DNA of 38,283 nt, taken from the NCBI GenBank assembly GCA_026418995.1, contig JAOAAG010000149.1:1-38283 (forward strand), given 5' to 3'. This DNA is from Anaerolineae bacterium (GTDB lineage Bacteria; Chloroflexota; Anaerolineae; B4-G1). Under the pieces are notes generated by a model. The model did not search any database and was not told the DNA's origin. It was given only the letters and a program-made list of their open reading frames with translations. The first letter of the stretch is position 1; every line of letters begins with the position of its first letter. Below are positions 30,657 through 38,283 of this stretch, one piece after another. A program made the position numbers and the translations under genes.

Positions 30657-30836
30657 GTGTATCACTCAAGGGACCGGCGAGCACGCATTGTACTCTGGGT
30701 TATCAGCCTGCTGGTTGTCCTGAGCATGGCCTTGGGCCTTGCGGGGACCCTCGTGCCACCACGGCGTATCACACCGACGCCCGTCCCTACTCCTACTGTC
30801 TTCCCAACCCGCACACCGACACCCACGCCAGGCTGA
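30657..30836 (+). CDS. Small membrane protein with Pro/Thr-rich tail (59 aa)
   Basis: A short gene starting at GTG with AGGAG 4 nt upstream, behind a good promoter. The product has a basic N-terminus (MYHSRDRRARIVLW), one TM helix (VISLLVVLSMALGLAGTLV, about residues 15-33) and an outward or periplasmic tail of PTPVPTPTVFPTRTPTPTPG. No family is recognised. The Pro/Thr tail is like the linkers of the membrane kinase in this window. It ends about 100 bp before glgA. Real translation is supported by the ribosome-binding site, promoter and membrane pattern; function is unknown. Confidence 0.65.
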   Translation: MYHSRDRRARIVLWVISLLVVLSMALGLAGTLVPPRRITPTPVPTPTVFPTRTPTPTPG

Positions 30837-30938
30837 CCGGATGATGAGGATTCTGACAACAAAGCACTGCCCCTCAGTCGGACCCGGCGGCCCCAACTGG
30901 CTGCGCGGGTAGATGAACCTTGGCCCTGAGGAGCCGAG

Positions 30939-32405
30939 ATGAACACACAGCCGCTCAAAATCCTTTTTCTCACCGCCGAGGCCACCCCGTTCGCCAAAGT
31001 AGGTGGGCTAGCCGACGTAGCCGGCTCCCTGCCTAAGGCTATCCGGGCGCTCGGCCATGACATCCGCTTGATGCTCCCCCGGTATGGCACGATCCGCAGC
31101 GAGCGGTTCCGTTTCGAGAAGATAGGCGAGCCGTTTACCGTCCCCGTGGGGCCGGAGGAGGAGCCGGTTCACCTGCTGGGCACCTCCTTGCCGTTGAAGG
31201 ATGGGGATGAGCTCCCGGTCTATCTCATCTGGAACGATCTGTACTTCTCCTCGCGTGACCGTGTCTACGGCTTCGAGGACGACGCCCAGCGTTTCGCCGT
31301 TTTTGGACATGCGGCCCTTGGCGCCCTTCGTCTCCTGGACTGGAAGCCGGACGTGATCCATGCCAATGACTGGCACACTGGCATCGTGCCGGCCTGGCTT
31401 AATACCGTAGGGCGGAGAAAGGAACTTTACCGTAACATCGCCACGCTCTTCACCATCCACAACCTGACCTACCAGGGTATCGCCGGACGGCTGATCCTGA
31501 CCTTCGCCCGGATGGAGCACCTGAAGCATCTGGAGGTCGAACCGCCGGGGATGGTGAATTGGCTGGCCCAGGGCATTGCCCATGCCGACATCCTCAATAC
31601 GGTCAGCCCCCAGTACGCGCGCGAAATCCTCACCCCTGAGATGGGCATGGGATTAACCCCCCTGCTCCAGGAACGCAAAGAGCGTCTCTTCGGAGTGCTG
31701 AACGGCATTGATTACGAGGAGTGGAATCCGGCTACCGATCCGCATATCCCCCACCGCTTCGATGCCCAGACGTTGGACAGACGTGCGGCCAACAAGACCG
31801 CCCTGCAGCAACAGGCCCGTCTTCCTGTGCGAGCCGATGCACCGCTGGTCGGTATGGTCACGCGCCTGGATCAGGTGAAGGGGATGGAGCTGATGGAAAA
31901 AGTAGTGGAATGGCTGGCTAATCAAGAGGCCCAGTTCATCCTGCTGGGCACAGGGGAACCCGAATACCACCGGATGTTCGAGCAATTGCAAACCCGCTTC
32001 CCCGAACAGGTGCGTGCCTTTCTCAAATTCGACGAGGTCCTGGCCCATCGCATCTACGCTGGCGCCGACATTTTCTTGATGCCCAGTAAGGTGGAACCGT
32101 GCGGCCTGGGCCAGATGGTCGCTATGCACTACGGCTGCGTTCCCGTGGTGCGGGCGGTGGGCGGGCTGCTCGACACCGTGAGCGACTATCACGCGAAATT
32201 CGGCCGTGGTACGGGCTTCGTGTTCTCCGATTTCACCCCTGAGGCATGTCAGGAAGCCCTGGCGCGAGCCCTCCAACTTTACAAACAAAAGGACGCCTGG
32301 CGTAGAGTCCAGAAAAGATGTATGGCGACCGATTTCTCCTGGTCGGCTTCGGCACAGGAGTATGTTAAGCTCTACCAGCGAGCGCTCGAAACACGTCGTG
32401 CATAG
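30939..32405 (+). CDS. glgA: Glycogen synthase (ADP-glucose type, GT5)
   Basis: A 488-residue enzyme that extends alpha-1,4-glucan from ADP-glucose. The N-terminal donor motif [15 protein letters not shown] is at residues 20-34. Further family segments are [58 protein letters not shown], and the C-terminal [34 protein letters not shown], with the catalytic E of the GT5 motif. The donor specificity is inferred from the glgC gene 8 nt downstream. GAGGAG lies 5 nt before the ATG. Length is normal. Confidence 0.96.
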   Translation: MNTQPLKILFLTAEATPFAKVGGLADVAGSLPKAIRALGHDIRLMLPRYGTIRSERFRFEKIGEPFTVPVGPEEEPVHLLGTSLPLKDGDELPVYLIWNDLYFSSRDRVYGFEDDAQRFAVFGHAALGALRLLDWKPDVIHANDWHTGIVPAWLNTVGRRKELYRNIATLFTIHNLTYQGIAGRLILTFARMEHLKHLEVEPPGMVNWLAQGIAHADILNTVSPQYAREILTPEMGMGLTPLLQERKERLFGVLNGIDYEEWNPATDPHIPHRFDAQTLDRRAANKTALQQQARLPVRADAPLVGMVTRLDQVKGMELMEKVVEWLANQEAQFILLGTGEPEYHRMFEQLQTRFPEQVRAFLKFDEVLAHRIYAGADIFLMPSKVEPCGLGQMVAMHYGCVPVVRAVGGLLDTVSDYHAKFGRGTGFVFSDFTPEACQEALARALQLYKQKDAWRRVQKRCMATDFSWSASAQEYVKLYQRALETRRA

Positions 32406-32413
32406 GAGTCGAG

Positions 32414-33688
32414 ATGCGCACGGTAGCGATGATCCTGGCGGGCGGGGCCGGTAGCCGCTTAAGTGTGCTCACCCAAAAACGCGCCAAACCAGCCGTCCCT
32501 TTCGCTGGCAAGTATCGCATCATTGACTTTGTGCTCTCCAACTGTGCCAACTCCGGTATCTTCACCGTTGGGGTATGCACCCAATATTGCCCTCGTTCAC
32601 TCTACGCGCACATCCAATCGGGCTGGCCGTGGGACCTGGACCGCATCTCCGGCGGCCTCACGATGCTCCACCCGTACCTGGGCCGGCCTGAACGCGATTG
32701 GTACCAGGGCACCGCCGATGCTATCTATCAGAATATGGACTACGTGCTCCGGCAGCAGCCCGACGTGGTGCTCATCCTGGGCGGCGACCACATTTATAAG
32801 ATGGACTACGATGTGCTGACTACATTCCATCTCGATCATGAGGCCGACCTGACCATTGCCAGTGTGCGCATTACTCCAGAGGAGACCTCCCGCTTCGGCG
32901 TTCTGGAAGTGGACAGCGGATACCGGGTGATCGGCTTCGAGGAGAAGCCCCCCAGGCCGCCCAACAGGCCCGGCCCATTTTGGGGGTCTATGGGCATCTA
33001 TGCCTTCAACACCGAAGTGCTGCAAGAGGTACTGGAGGCAGACCATGCCCGAAGCGATTCCACGCATGACTTCGGTAAAGACATTATCCCGGCGATGATC
33101 AACATCTACCGCGTGTATGCCCTCCCTTACCGGGGCTACTGGGTAGACGTAGGCACCATTGACACGTACTGGCAAGCCCATATGGACCTGCTGGTAGACG
33201 AGCCGCGCCTCGACCTGCTTGACCGACGCTGGGTGATCCACACCCGCAGCGAAGAGCGCCCTCCGGCTAAAATCTGCGCTGGGGCAAATATTATTAACTC
33301 TCTCATCTCGGATGGCTGCGTGATCGAGGGGACCGTCGAGTATTCGGTGCTTTCGCCGGGAGTGCAGGTGCGTCCGGGGGCCACTGTGCGTTATTCGGTC
33401 GTGATGACCGACACGGTGATCGAGGAACAGGCTCTGGTTGACCACGCCATTCTCGACAAAAATGTGCGTGTGGGCACAGGGTCCTGCATCGGGTGCGACG
33501 ATGGCAACTCCCCTATCACAACAGCCACTGCCTCACGCCCTCCGCTCACCGTCATTGGCAAGAACACCATCATCCCGGCCTATACCAGAGCTGGCCGGGG
33601 GTGCACCATCGCCGCTGATCTTGGCAGGGAGAGCTTCCCTTCGCGCATCATCCCCTCGGGGACGACGGTGGGATATCTGGAGCATTGA
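32414..33688 (+). CDS. glgC: Glucose-1-phosphate adenylyltransferase (ADP-glucose pyrophosphorylase)
   Basis: A 424-residue enzyme forming ADP-glucose from glucose-1-phosphate and ATP, the committed step of bacterial glycogen synthesis. Motifs: [39 protein letters not shown] (nucleotide binding and catalytic Lys region), [43 protein letters not shown] and [15 protein letters not shown], then a left-handed beta-helix C-terminal domain with hexapeptide repeats. The start has a GAG-rich site. Arrangement with glgA indicates one operon, and the 3' end nearly overlaps the GH13 gene. Confidence 0.96.
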   Translation: MRTVAMILAGGAGSRLSVLTQKRAKPAVPFAGKYRIIDFVLSNCANSGIFTVGVCTQYCPRSLYAHIQSGWPWDLDRISGGLTMLHPYLGRPERDWYQGTADAIYQNMDYVLRQQPDVVLILGGDHIYKMDYDVLTTFHLDHEADLTIASVRITPEETSRFGVLEVDSGYRVIGFEEKPPRPPNRPGPFWGSMGIYAFNTEVLQEVLEADHARSDSTHDFGKDIIPAMINIYRVYALPYRGYWVDVGTIDTYWQAHMDLLVDEPRLDLLDRRWVIHTRSEERPPAKICAGANIINSLISDGCVIEGTVEYSVLSPGVQVRPGATVRYSVVMTDTVIEEQALVDHAILDKNVRVGTGSCIGCDDGNSPITTATASRPPLTVIGKNTIIPAYTRAGRGCTIAADLGRESFPSRIIPSGTTVGYLEH

Positions 33689-33690
33689 CG

Positions 33691-36600
33691 GTGGAGTTCC
33701 ACGTTTCTCGTCAGGCCCGTGACCGCTATCAGTTTGACCGCTCCCTCTTCAGCCTGAGCGGCAACGTCCTCTTCGCCAACTTCTACGCTGCGCGCCTCTT
33801 CGCTCAACGGATGAATGCCAGGCGCGACCTGGTGCGCTTCCCGGAACAGGCCGTCCGTGCCGGTCAGATCAACGCGCTGGGGCTGATTGATGAAATCCTC
33901 CACTACGTCGTAGCGCTGTACCGTCGGCAGAAGAATCCCGCCCTGATGCGTCAGGCGCTGGAGTGGCTGGAGGCCCGCCTGGGCCGCGAGGCGGTCGAAG
34001 CGGCTCTGCGCAGGTTCACGGAGGAATTCCCCCCGCTAGCCGTCTACACCCGCCAGATGAGCGTGGACGAATATCTGGAAGGGGAGAGCGAGGGCATCCC
34101 CAACCGCCAGATCGCGCTCGAGGAAATGATGATGCTCTGGCTGAGCAACGTCAACCCCGCTTGTGCTCCCTTCCAGGAACTCTTTGACGACACCGCGCTG
34201 CGTAAGGAAACGGTCTATCAGAGCATCATCACGGCTCTGCATGACTTCTTCGACACCCAGCCCCCGTTCGGCCCGGACAACCAGAATCTGCTGGACATGC
34301 TGCGCAGCCCGGCCATTGCCGTTCCTCACTCCCTGGCAGGCCAACTGGAGTACATTCGCCAGCGCTGGGGGTATCTGCTGGGCCATTACATCTACCGCCT
34401 CCTCAGCAGCCTGGACCTGGTGCGGGAGGAAGAGAGACCCATTTTTCCAGGCCCAGGTCCCGCCCTCGTGTACGAGTTTGCCGGGCTGGAGCTGGAGGCT
34501 GAGCGCTTCACGCCAGATCGGGAATGGATGCCCCGGCTGGTGCTGATCGCCAAGAACACTTACGTCTGGCTGGATCAGCTCTCCAAACAGTATGGCCGTC
34601 CGATCACCCGTCTGGATCACATCCCCGATGAGGAGCTGGATACATTGGCCCGGCGGGGTTTCACGGGCCTCTGGCTTATCGGCCTCTGGGAGCGCAGCCG
34701 TGCTTCCCAGCGCATCAAGCAATTGTGTGGCAATCCCGAGGCTGTGGCCTCCGCCTATTCCCTCTTCGACTACCAGATCGCAGCCGACCTGGGAGGCGAG
34801 GAAGCGTATCACAATCTGAGGGAACGCGCCTGGAGACGGGGCATCCGCCTCGCCAGCGATATGGTACCCAACCATATGGGCATTGACTCCCGCTGGGTGA
34901 TTGAGCACCCGGAGTGGTTCATCTCGTTGCCGTACAGTCCCTTCCCCTCCTACACCTTCAATGGCCCCGACCTCTCGTGGCATCCTGAGGTTGGTATCTA
35001 TCTGGAGGACCACTACTACAACCGGAGCGACGCTGCCGTGGTGTTCAAGCGGGTGGACCGGCGCACCTGGAGTGAACTCTATATCTACCACGGCAATGAC
35101 GGCACCAGCATGCCGTGGAACGACACCGCGCAATTGAACTATCTCAACCCCGCCGTGCGTGAGGCGGTCATCCAGACTATCCTGCACGTGGCCCGTCTCT
35201 TTCCTATCATCCGCTTTGACGCGGCGATGACCCTGACGAAGAGGCATTATCAACGCCTCTGGTTCCCCGAGCCAGGCACCGGCGGCGATATCCCTTCGCG
35301 CTCGGAGTGCGGAATGACCAAGGCTCAGTTCGACCGGCTGATGCCCAACGAGTTCTGGCGGGAAGTGGTGGACCGTGTGGCCCAGGAAGCGCCCGATACT
35401 CTGCTCCTGGCCGAGGCTTTCTGGCTGATGGAAGGGTACTTCGTGCGCACGCTGGGGATGCATCGCGTCTACAACAGCGCGTTTATGAATATGCTGCGCG
35501 ACGAGGACAACGCCAAGTACCGCAGCGTGATCAAAAACACGCTCGAGTTCGACCCTGAGATCATGCGCCGGTATGTGAACTTTATGAACAACCCCGATGA
35601 GCGTACCGCTGTTGACCAGTTCGGCAAGGGGGACAAATACTTCGGCATCTGCACTATGATGGTCACAATGCCCGGGCTGCCTATGTTTGGCCATGGGCAG
35701 GTGGAGGGGTTTGCCGAGAAGTACGGTATGGAGTATCGCCGCGCGTACTGGGATGAGCAGCCAGATGGCTACCTGGTCGAGCGGCATGAGCGGGAAATCT
35801 TCCCCCTGCTGCGCAAGCGCTACCTCTTCGCCGGAGTAGAGAACTTCCTGCTCTACGACTTCTTTACTCCCGAGGGATATGTAAACGAAGACGTGTTTGC
35901 CTATTCCAACCGCACAGGAGAGGAGCGCGCGCTCATCGTCTATCACAATAAGTATGCCGAGGCACGCGGCTGGATCCGCACCTCCGTGGCCTTCCTGGAT
36001 AAGAGAGCGGACGGGGAAAGGAAGCTGGTGCAGCGCTCCCTCGGCGAGGGACTGGGGCTGCACGACCGCGAGGACTACTACACTATCTTCCGTGATCACG
36101 CTACCGGCCTGGAGTACATCAGGAACAGCCGGGAACTGTGCCGCAAAGGACTATACGTAGAGCTGGGCGCCTATAAGTACCATGTCTTTCTGGACTTCCG
36201 CGAGGTCCAGGACAACGAGTGGCGCCACTACGCCCAGTTGACAGCTTACCTGAACGGTCGTGGCGTACCGAGTATGGAAGAGGCGTTGCGAGAAGTCTGC
36301 CTCCAGCCTCTCCATCACTGCTTCCGGGAGCTGGTGAATCCCTCTATGTTTCGCCGCCTGATGGCAGCCCGCCTCGCTGACCCTGGGGCCAGGCCCGATG
36401 CTGCGCTTATGGAGGAGGTGAGCCAGAAGGTCGAGGCCCTGTTGCGCCAGGTCAAGCACACCAGCGGAGGGCGCGGTGACGAGAGGGCCCTGGTAGCGGA
36501 GATGAGGCGCAAGCTAGAAGCTCTGCTTTGCTTGCCTGTGCTGGGGGAGTGTATCCCCGTGGAAGAGTCATGGGAATGCGAATGGGCCATCGAGTATGTG

Positions 36601-37158
36601 CAGGCCGGCCCGCTGCCTGACTCCGCAGGGCTGGACGATCCGGCAGTGTGGGCAACGCTTCTGGGATGGCTGTTCACTCATACACTGGGGAAACTGGTCA
36701 GCGAGGCCGACTTTCCGCTCATCAGCCGCGCCTGGATAGACGAGTGGCTGCTGGGGAAGATTATCGTTGGCACGCTTCAGGAGTTGCTGGGCGAACAGGC
36801 GGCCTGGCACGCGGCGCAGGTGGTCAAAATCCTTACCACTCACCAGCTCTGGTTCCAGGATGATGTGTCGCCCTTCCGGGCACTCCATACCTGGTTGCAG
36901 GACGACGAGGTACGCCGTTTCCTCCAGGTGAACCGCTACCGGGACGTTCTGTGGTTCAACAAGGAAGCCTTTGAGCAACTTTTGTGGTGGATGATGGCGG
37001 TGGCTGTGGCCTCTATCAGTGCCGATCCCTTATCCCGTCCAGCAGAGGTGGCTTTGCAAATTGGCAGGCTGTATGGTGTCATTGAAGAGTTACAGCAGGC
37101 CAAAGAGGAATCGGAGTACCAGGTAGAGAAGCTGGTGGAACTGGCAGGTACACGATGA
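33691..37158 (+). CDS. Large GH13 (alpha-amylase family) enzyme, 1155 aa, in the glycogen locus
   Basis: A GH13 catalytic domain lies roughly at residues 290-720. Region I is DMVPNHMG (D390); region II is IIRFDAAMTLTKRH (R508, nucleophile D510); region III is LLLAEAFW (acid/base E575); region IV is FMNNPDE (D636), where the usual His before Asp is Pro. An N-terminal helical extension of about 290 residues and a C-terminal one of about 400 residues are not recognised. Substrate is likely an alpha-glucan, given the glgA-glgC context; hydrolase, debranching or transferase action cannot be decided. GTG at 33691 (GGAG 8 nt upstream) is preferred over a TTG at 33685. The stop overlaps the next gene by ATGA. 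Confidence 0.87.
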   Translation: MEFHVSRQARDRYQFDRSLFSLSGNVLFANFYAARLFAQRMNARRDLVRFPEQAVRAGQINALGLIDEILHYVVALYRRQKNPALMRQALEWLEARLGREAVEAALRRFTEEFPPLAVYTRQMSVDEYLEGESEGIPNRQIALEEMMMLWLSNVNPACAPFQELFDDTALRKETVYQSIITALHDFFDTQPPFGPDNQNLLDMLRSPAIAVPHSLAGQLEYIRQRWGYLLGHYIYRLLSSLDLVREEERPIFPGPGPALVYEFAGLELEAERFTPDREWMPRLVLIAKNTYVWLDQLSKQYGRPITRLDHIPDEELDTLARRGFTGLWLIGLWERSRASQRIKQLCGNPEAVASAYSLFDYQIAADLGGEEAYHNLRERAWRRGIRLASDMVPNHMGIDSRWVIEHPEWFISLPYSPFPSYTFNGPDLSWHPEVGIYLEDHYYNRSDAAVVFKRVDRRTWSELYIYHGNDGTSMPWNDTAQLNYLNPAVREAVIQTILHVARLFPIIRFDAAMTLTKRHYQRLWFPEPGTGGDIPSRSECGMTKAQFDRLMPNEFWREVVDRVAQEAPDTLLLAEAFWLMEGYFVRTLGMHRVYNSAFMNMLRDEDNAKYRSVIKNTLEFDPEIMRRYVNFMNNPDERTAVDQFGKGDKYFGICTMMVTMPGLPMFGHGQVEGFAEKYGMEYRRAYWDEQPDGYLVERHEREIFPLLRKRYLFAGVENFLLYDFFTPEGYVNEDVFAYSNRTGEERALIVYHNKYAEARGWIRTSVAFLDKRADGERKLVQRSLGEGLGLHDREDYYTIFRDHATGLEYIRNSRELCRKGLYVELGAYKYHVFLDFREVQDNEWRHYAQLTAYLNGRGVPSMEEALREVCLQPLHHCFRELVNPSMFRRLMAARLADPGARPDAALMEEVSQKVEALLRQVKHTSGGRGDERALVAEMRRKLEALLCLPVLGECIPVEESWECEWAIEYVQAGPLPDSAGLDDPAVWATLLGWLFTHTLGKLVSEADFPLISRAWIDEWLLGKIIVGTLQELLGEQAAWHAAQVVKILTTHQLWFQDDVSPFRALHTWLQDDEVRRFLQVNRYRDVLWFNKEAFEQLLWWMMAVAVASISADPLSRPAEVALQIGRLYGVIEELQQAKEESEYQVEKLVELAGTR

Positions 37159-38129
37159 AATGTCCTATCTGTAATTTTGAGAATCCCCCGCCTGCTGCCC
37201 GCTGCGAGAAGTGCGGGTACGGCTTTGTCCAGGTCTCCTGGCCAGAAATCCCTGTCCCTGACATTGCTTCGCCTGCGTGGCCCGATCTCTCCGGGCTGCA
37301 GCTTGAAATCCCTGCCGCTCCCACCACTCCCGCCCCACCCGCCGCAGAGGAGGCCGCAGCCCTCTCTGACGATGAGCTGGCCCGCATGCACATGTCCAGG
37401 GGCTTCCAGGCCCTCCGCAAGGGTCTGCTCGACCAGGCGCAATGGGAATTTGCGCAGGCCCGCGACCTGGCGGATGACCTGGATATTGTCCGTACGGCAG
37501 AGGCACAACTGCGCGAGCTGCAACAGCGGCTTAAGGCCCCAGCGGAGTTGACAGAACCGGCCGAGAGGCTTATGGAGCGCCTGGAACGGGAGCAGGAGGA
37601 ACTGCAGCAGAAGGTTCGCTCCCCGGAGGAGCTGGCCGATCAGGCGGCAGAGCGGGTCAGACGGCGGATCGCTGAGGAGAAACGCGAAATCATGCCGGAG
37701 CTGACCATCCCACCCGCGCAGCCGGTCGCGCGCCCCACACCTGCGCCCGCAAAGTCGTCCGGCTTGGGGCCTGCCGTGTCCACAGGTCTCATGCTCGGAG
37801 TATTAAACGGCGCGCTGACTGCCTGTGGTGCATTTGCCTGCGTGGGTTTCCTGGTCTCTCCCTTGCTTGGCCTGGGAGCGGGCTTGTTGACCGCACGTCG
37901 AGGCGGCATAAGCAGCCCCACTCAGGGCTGGACTGCTGGGGCCCTCACCGGACTATTGGGATGGGTAGGTCAGATAGTCGGCCATCTGCTCTGGTCCTCA
38001 TCGGATGTCACGATGCCGGACACACTCTCCGTCACCGCCTGTCTGACATTCCTCTACATCCCGCTCTCGGCGGTGCTGGGCCTGGCCGGATGGAAGCTGG
38101 GCACCGGGCGGCGGAAGGAGGCTGCTTAA
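37155..38129 (+). CDS. Zinc-ribbon membrane protein of unknown function
   Basis: A 324-residue protein not assigned to a named family. The N-terminus MKCPICNFENPPPAARCEKCGYGF is a double-CxxC zinc ribbon. A Pro-rich linker, a helical TPR-like segment (LSDDELARMHMSRGFQALRKGLLDQAQWEFAQARDLADD, about 75-115) and a charged coiled-coil-like stretch (about 115-180) follow. The C-terminal half has about four TM helices rich in Gly/Ala/Leu (205-315). The ATG overlaps the GH13 stop by four bases, so it is translationally coupled to the glycogen locus. A scaffold or regulatory role for the glucan enzymes is possible but only inferred. Confidence 0.8.
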   Translation: MKCPICNFENPPPAARCEKCGYGFVQVSWPEIPVPDIASPAWPDLSGLQLEIPAAPTTPAPPAAEEAAALSDDELARMHMSRGFQALRKGLLDQAQWEFAQARDLADDLDIVRTAEAQLRELQQRLKAPAELTEPAERLMERLEREQEELQQKVRSPEELADQAAERVRRRIAEEKREIMPELTIPPAQPVARPTPAPAKSSGLGPAVSTGLMLGVLNGALTACGAFACVGFLVSPLLGLGAGLLTARRGGISSPTQGWTAGALTGLLGWVGQIVGHLLWSSSDVTMPDTLSVTACLTFLYIPLSAVLGLAGWKLGTGRRKEAA

Positions 38130-38264
38130 GAGGTGGTTAAAAACTTCGCAGACGATTGCCCGGCGATACGTCGGCATAGAAAAAGCCGCCAGGAATACCG
38201 GGCGTGCAGAGGAAGCTGAACCCCCCTTGTGTTCCCCGCGTAACTTACCCCCACTGAAGTGAAG
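38130..38264. other. Terminal spacer with a degenerate copy of a dispersed repeat
   Basis: No gene was found. Blocks GGTTAAAAA, CGGCGATA, GAAAAAGCC, GGAAGCTGAA and CCTTGTGT occur in the same order as similar blocks near 25847-25965, suggesting a decayed relative of that element. Confidence 0.35.
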
Positions 38265-38283
38265 CTGTCTCTTATACACATCT
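38265..38283. other. Sequencing adapter (Tn5/Nextera mosaic end) at the contig end
   Basis: The final 19 bases equal the transposase mosaic-end sequence used in Nextera libraries. This is library contamination, not genome. The reverse-strand reading frame that begins in it (MYKRQ...) is a known artefact signature. Confidence 0.97.

Noticed and set aside
34036-36099. 687-codon open frame antisense to the GH13 gene
   Set aside because: Opposite a gene with all GH13 motifs; the composition (His/Val/Gln-rich) is typical of antisense shadows.
37998-38279. Minus-strand frame beginning MYKRQ
   Set aside because: It starts in the sequencing adapter; this is a known artefact.

Overview
The window reads as a contig from a Chloroflexota bacterium, most like an uncultured Anaerolineae-type lineage. 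This is an inference from protein style. The solute-binding protein has a Val/Glu/Lys-rich linker after its lipobox, the membrane kinase has Pro/Thr-rich linkers, and repeat-rich spacers sit inside an operon. I recognised no marker gene that fixes the phylum. The last 19 bases are exactly the Tn5/Nextera mosaic-end adapter, so the right edge is an assembly artefact.

Layout, left to right. (1) 1-5921, minus: a five-gene peptide/solute ABC importer (binding protein, two permeases, OppD-like ATPase, and an OppF-like ATPase running off the left edge). Two stem-loops lie between the binding-protein gene and the first permease. (2) 6158-6660, minus: two small ferredoxins. (3) 6802-11511, plus: an endonuclease III-type glycosylase, a YraN-family protein, MiaA, a GNAT acetyltransferase and a large membrane sensor with GAF and a terminal HTH. 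(4) 11761-20532, minus: a fatty-acid beta-oxidation cluster ordered thiolase, 3-hydroxyacyl-CoA dehydrogenase, enoyl-CoA hydratase, two acyl-CoA dehydrogenases, EtfB, EtfA, headed by a TetR-family regulator. (5) 20686-24597, plus: tRNA-Gly(CCC), a membrane Ser/Thr kinase that appears to start at CTG, and two CPBP membrane proteases. (6) 24469-25833, minus: a GT4 glycosyltransferase whose 3' end overlaps the second protease gene. (7) 26324-29506, plus: ECF sigma factor, zinc-finger anti-sigma factor, adhesin/toast-rack-like lipoprotein and bactofilin-like membrane protein, which look like an envelope-stress module. (8) 29545-30239: tRNA-Glu (minus), then a plus-strand array Pro(TGG), Gly(TCC), Ile(CAT), Gln(TTG). 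(9) 30657-38129, plus: a 59-residue membrane protein, glgA, glgC, a 1155-residue GH13 enzyme and a zinc-ribbon membrane protein, forming a glycogen locus.

The most striking element is a 205-nt group I intron inside the tRNA-Ile(CAT) gene. Helices P1-P9 can be drawn from the sequence in the correct interleaved order, several capped by GNRA loops. The predicted splice site lies between U33 and C34, just before the anticodon.

In functional terms, the importer brings in peptides or other solutes and the beta-oxidation cluster degrades acyl-CoAs, with electrons leaving through EtfAB. The glycogen locus makes and remodels storage glucan. The kinase/protease and sigma/anti-sigma modules look like envelope sensing. 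Several near-consensus sigma-70 promoters (TTGACA with 16-17 bp spacing to TATAAT-like boxes) drive the tRNAs, the regulator and the ferredoxins.
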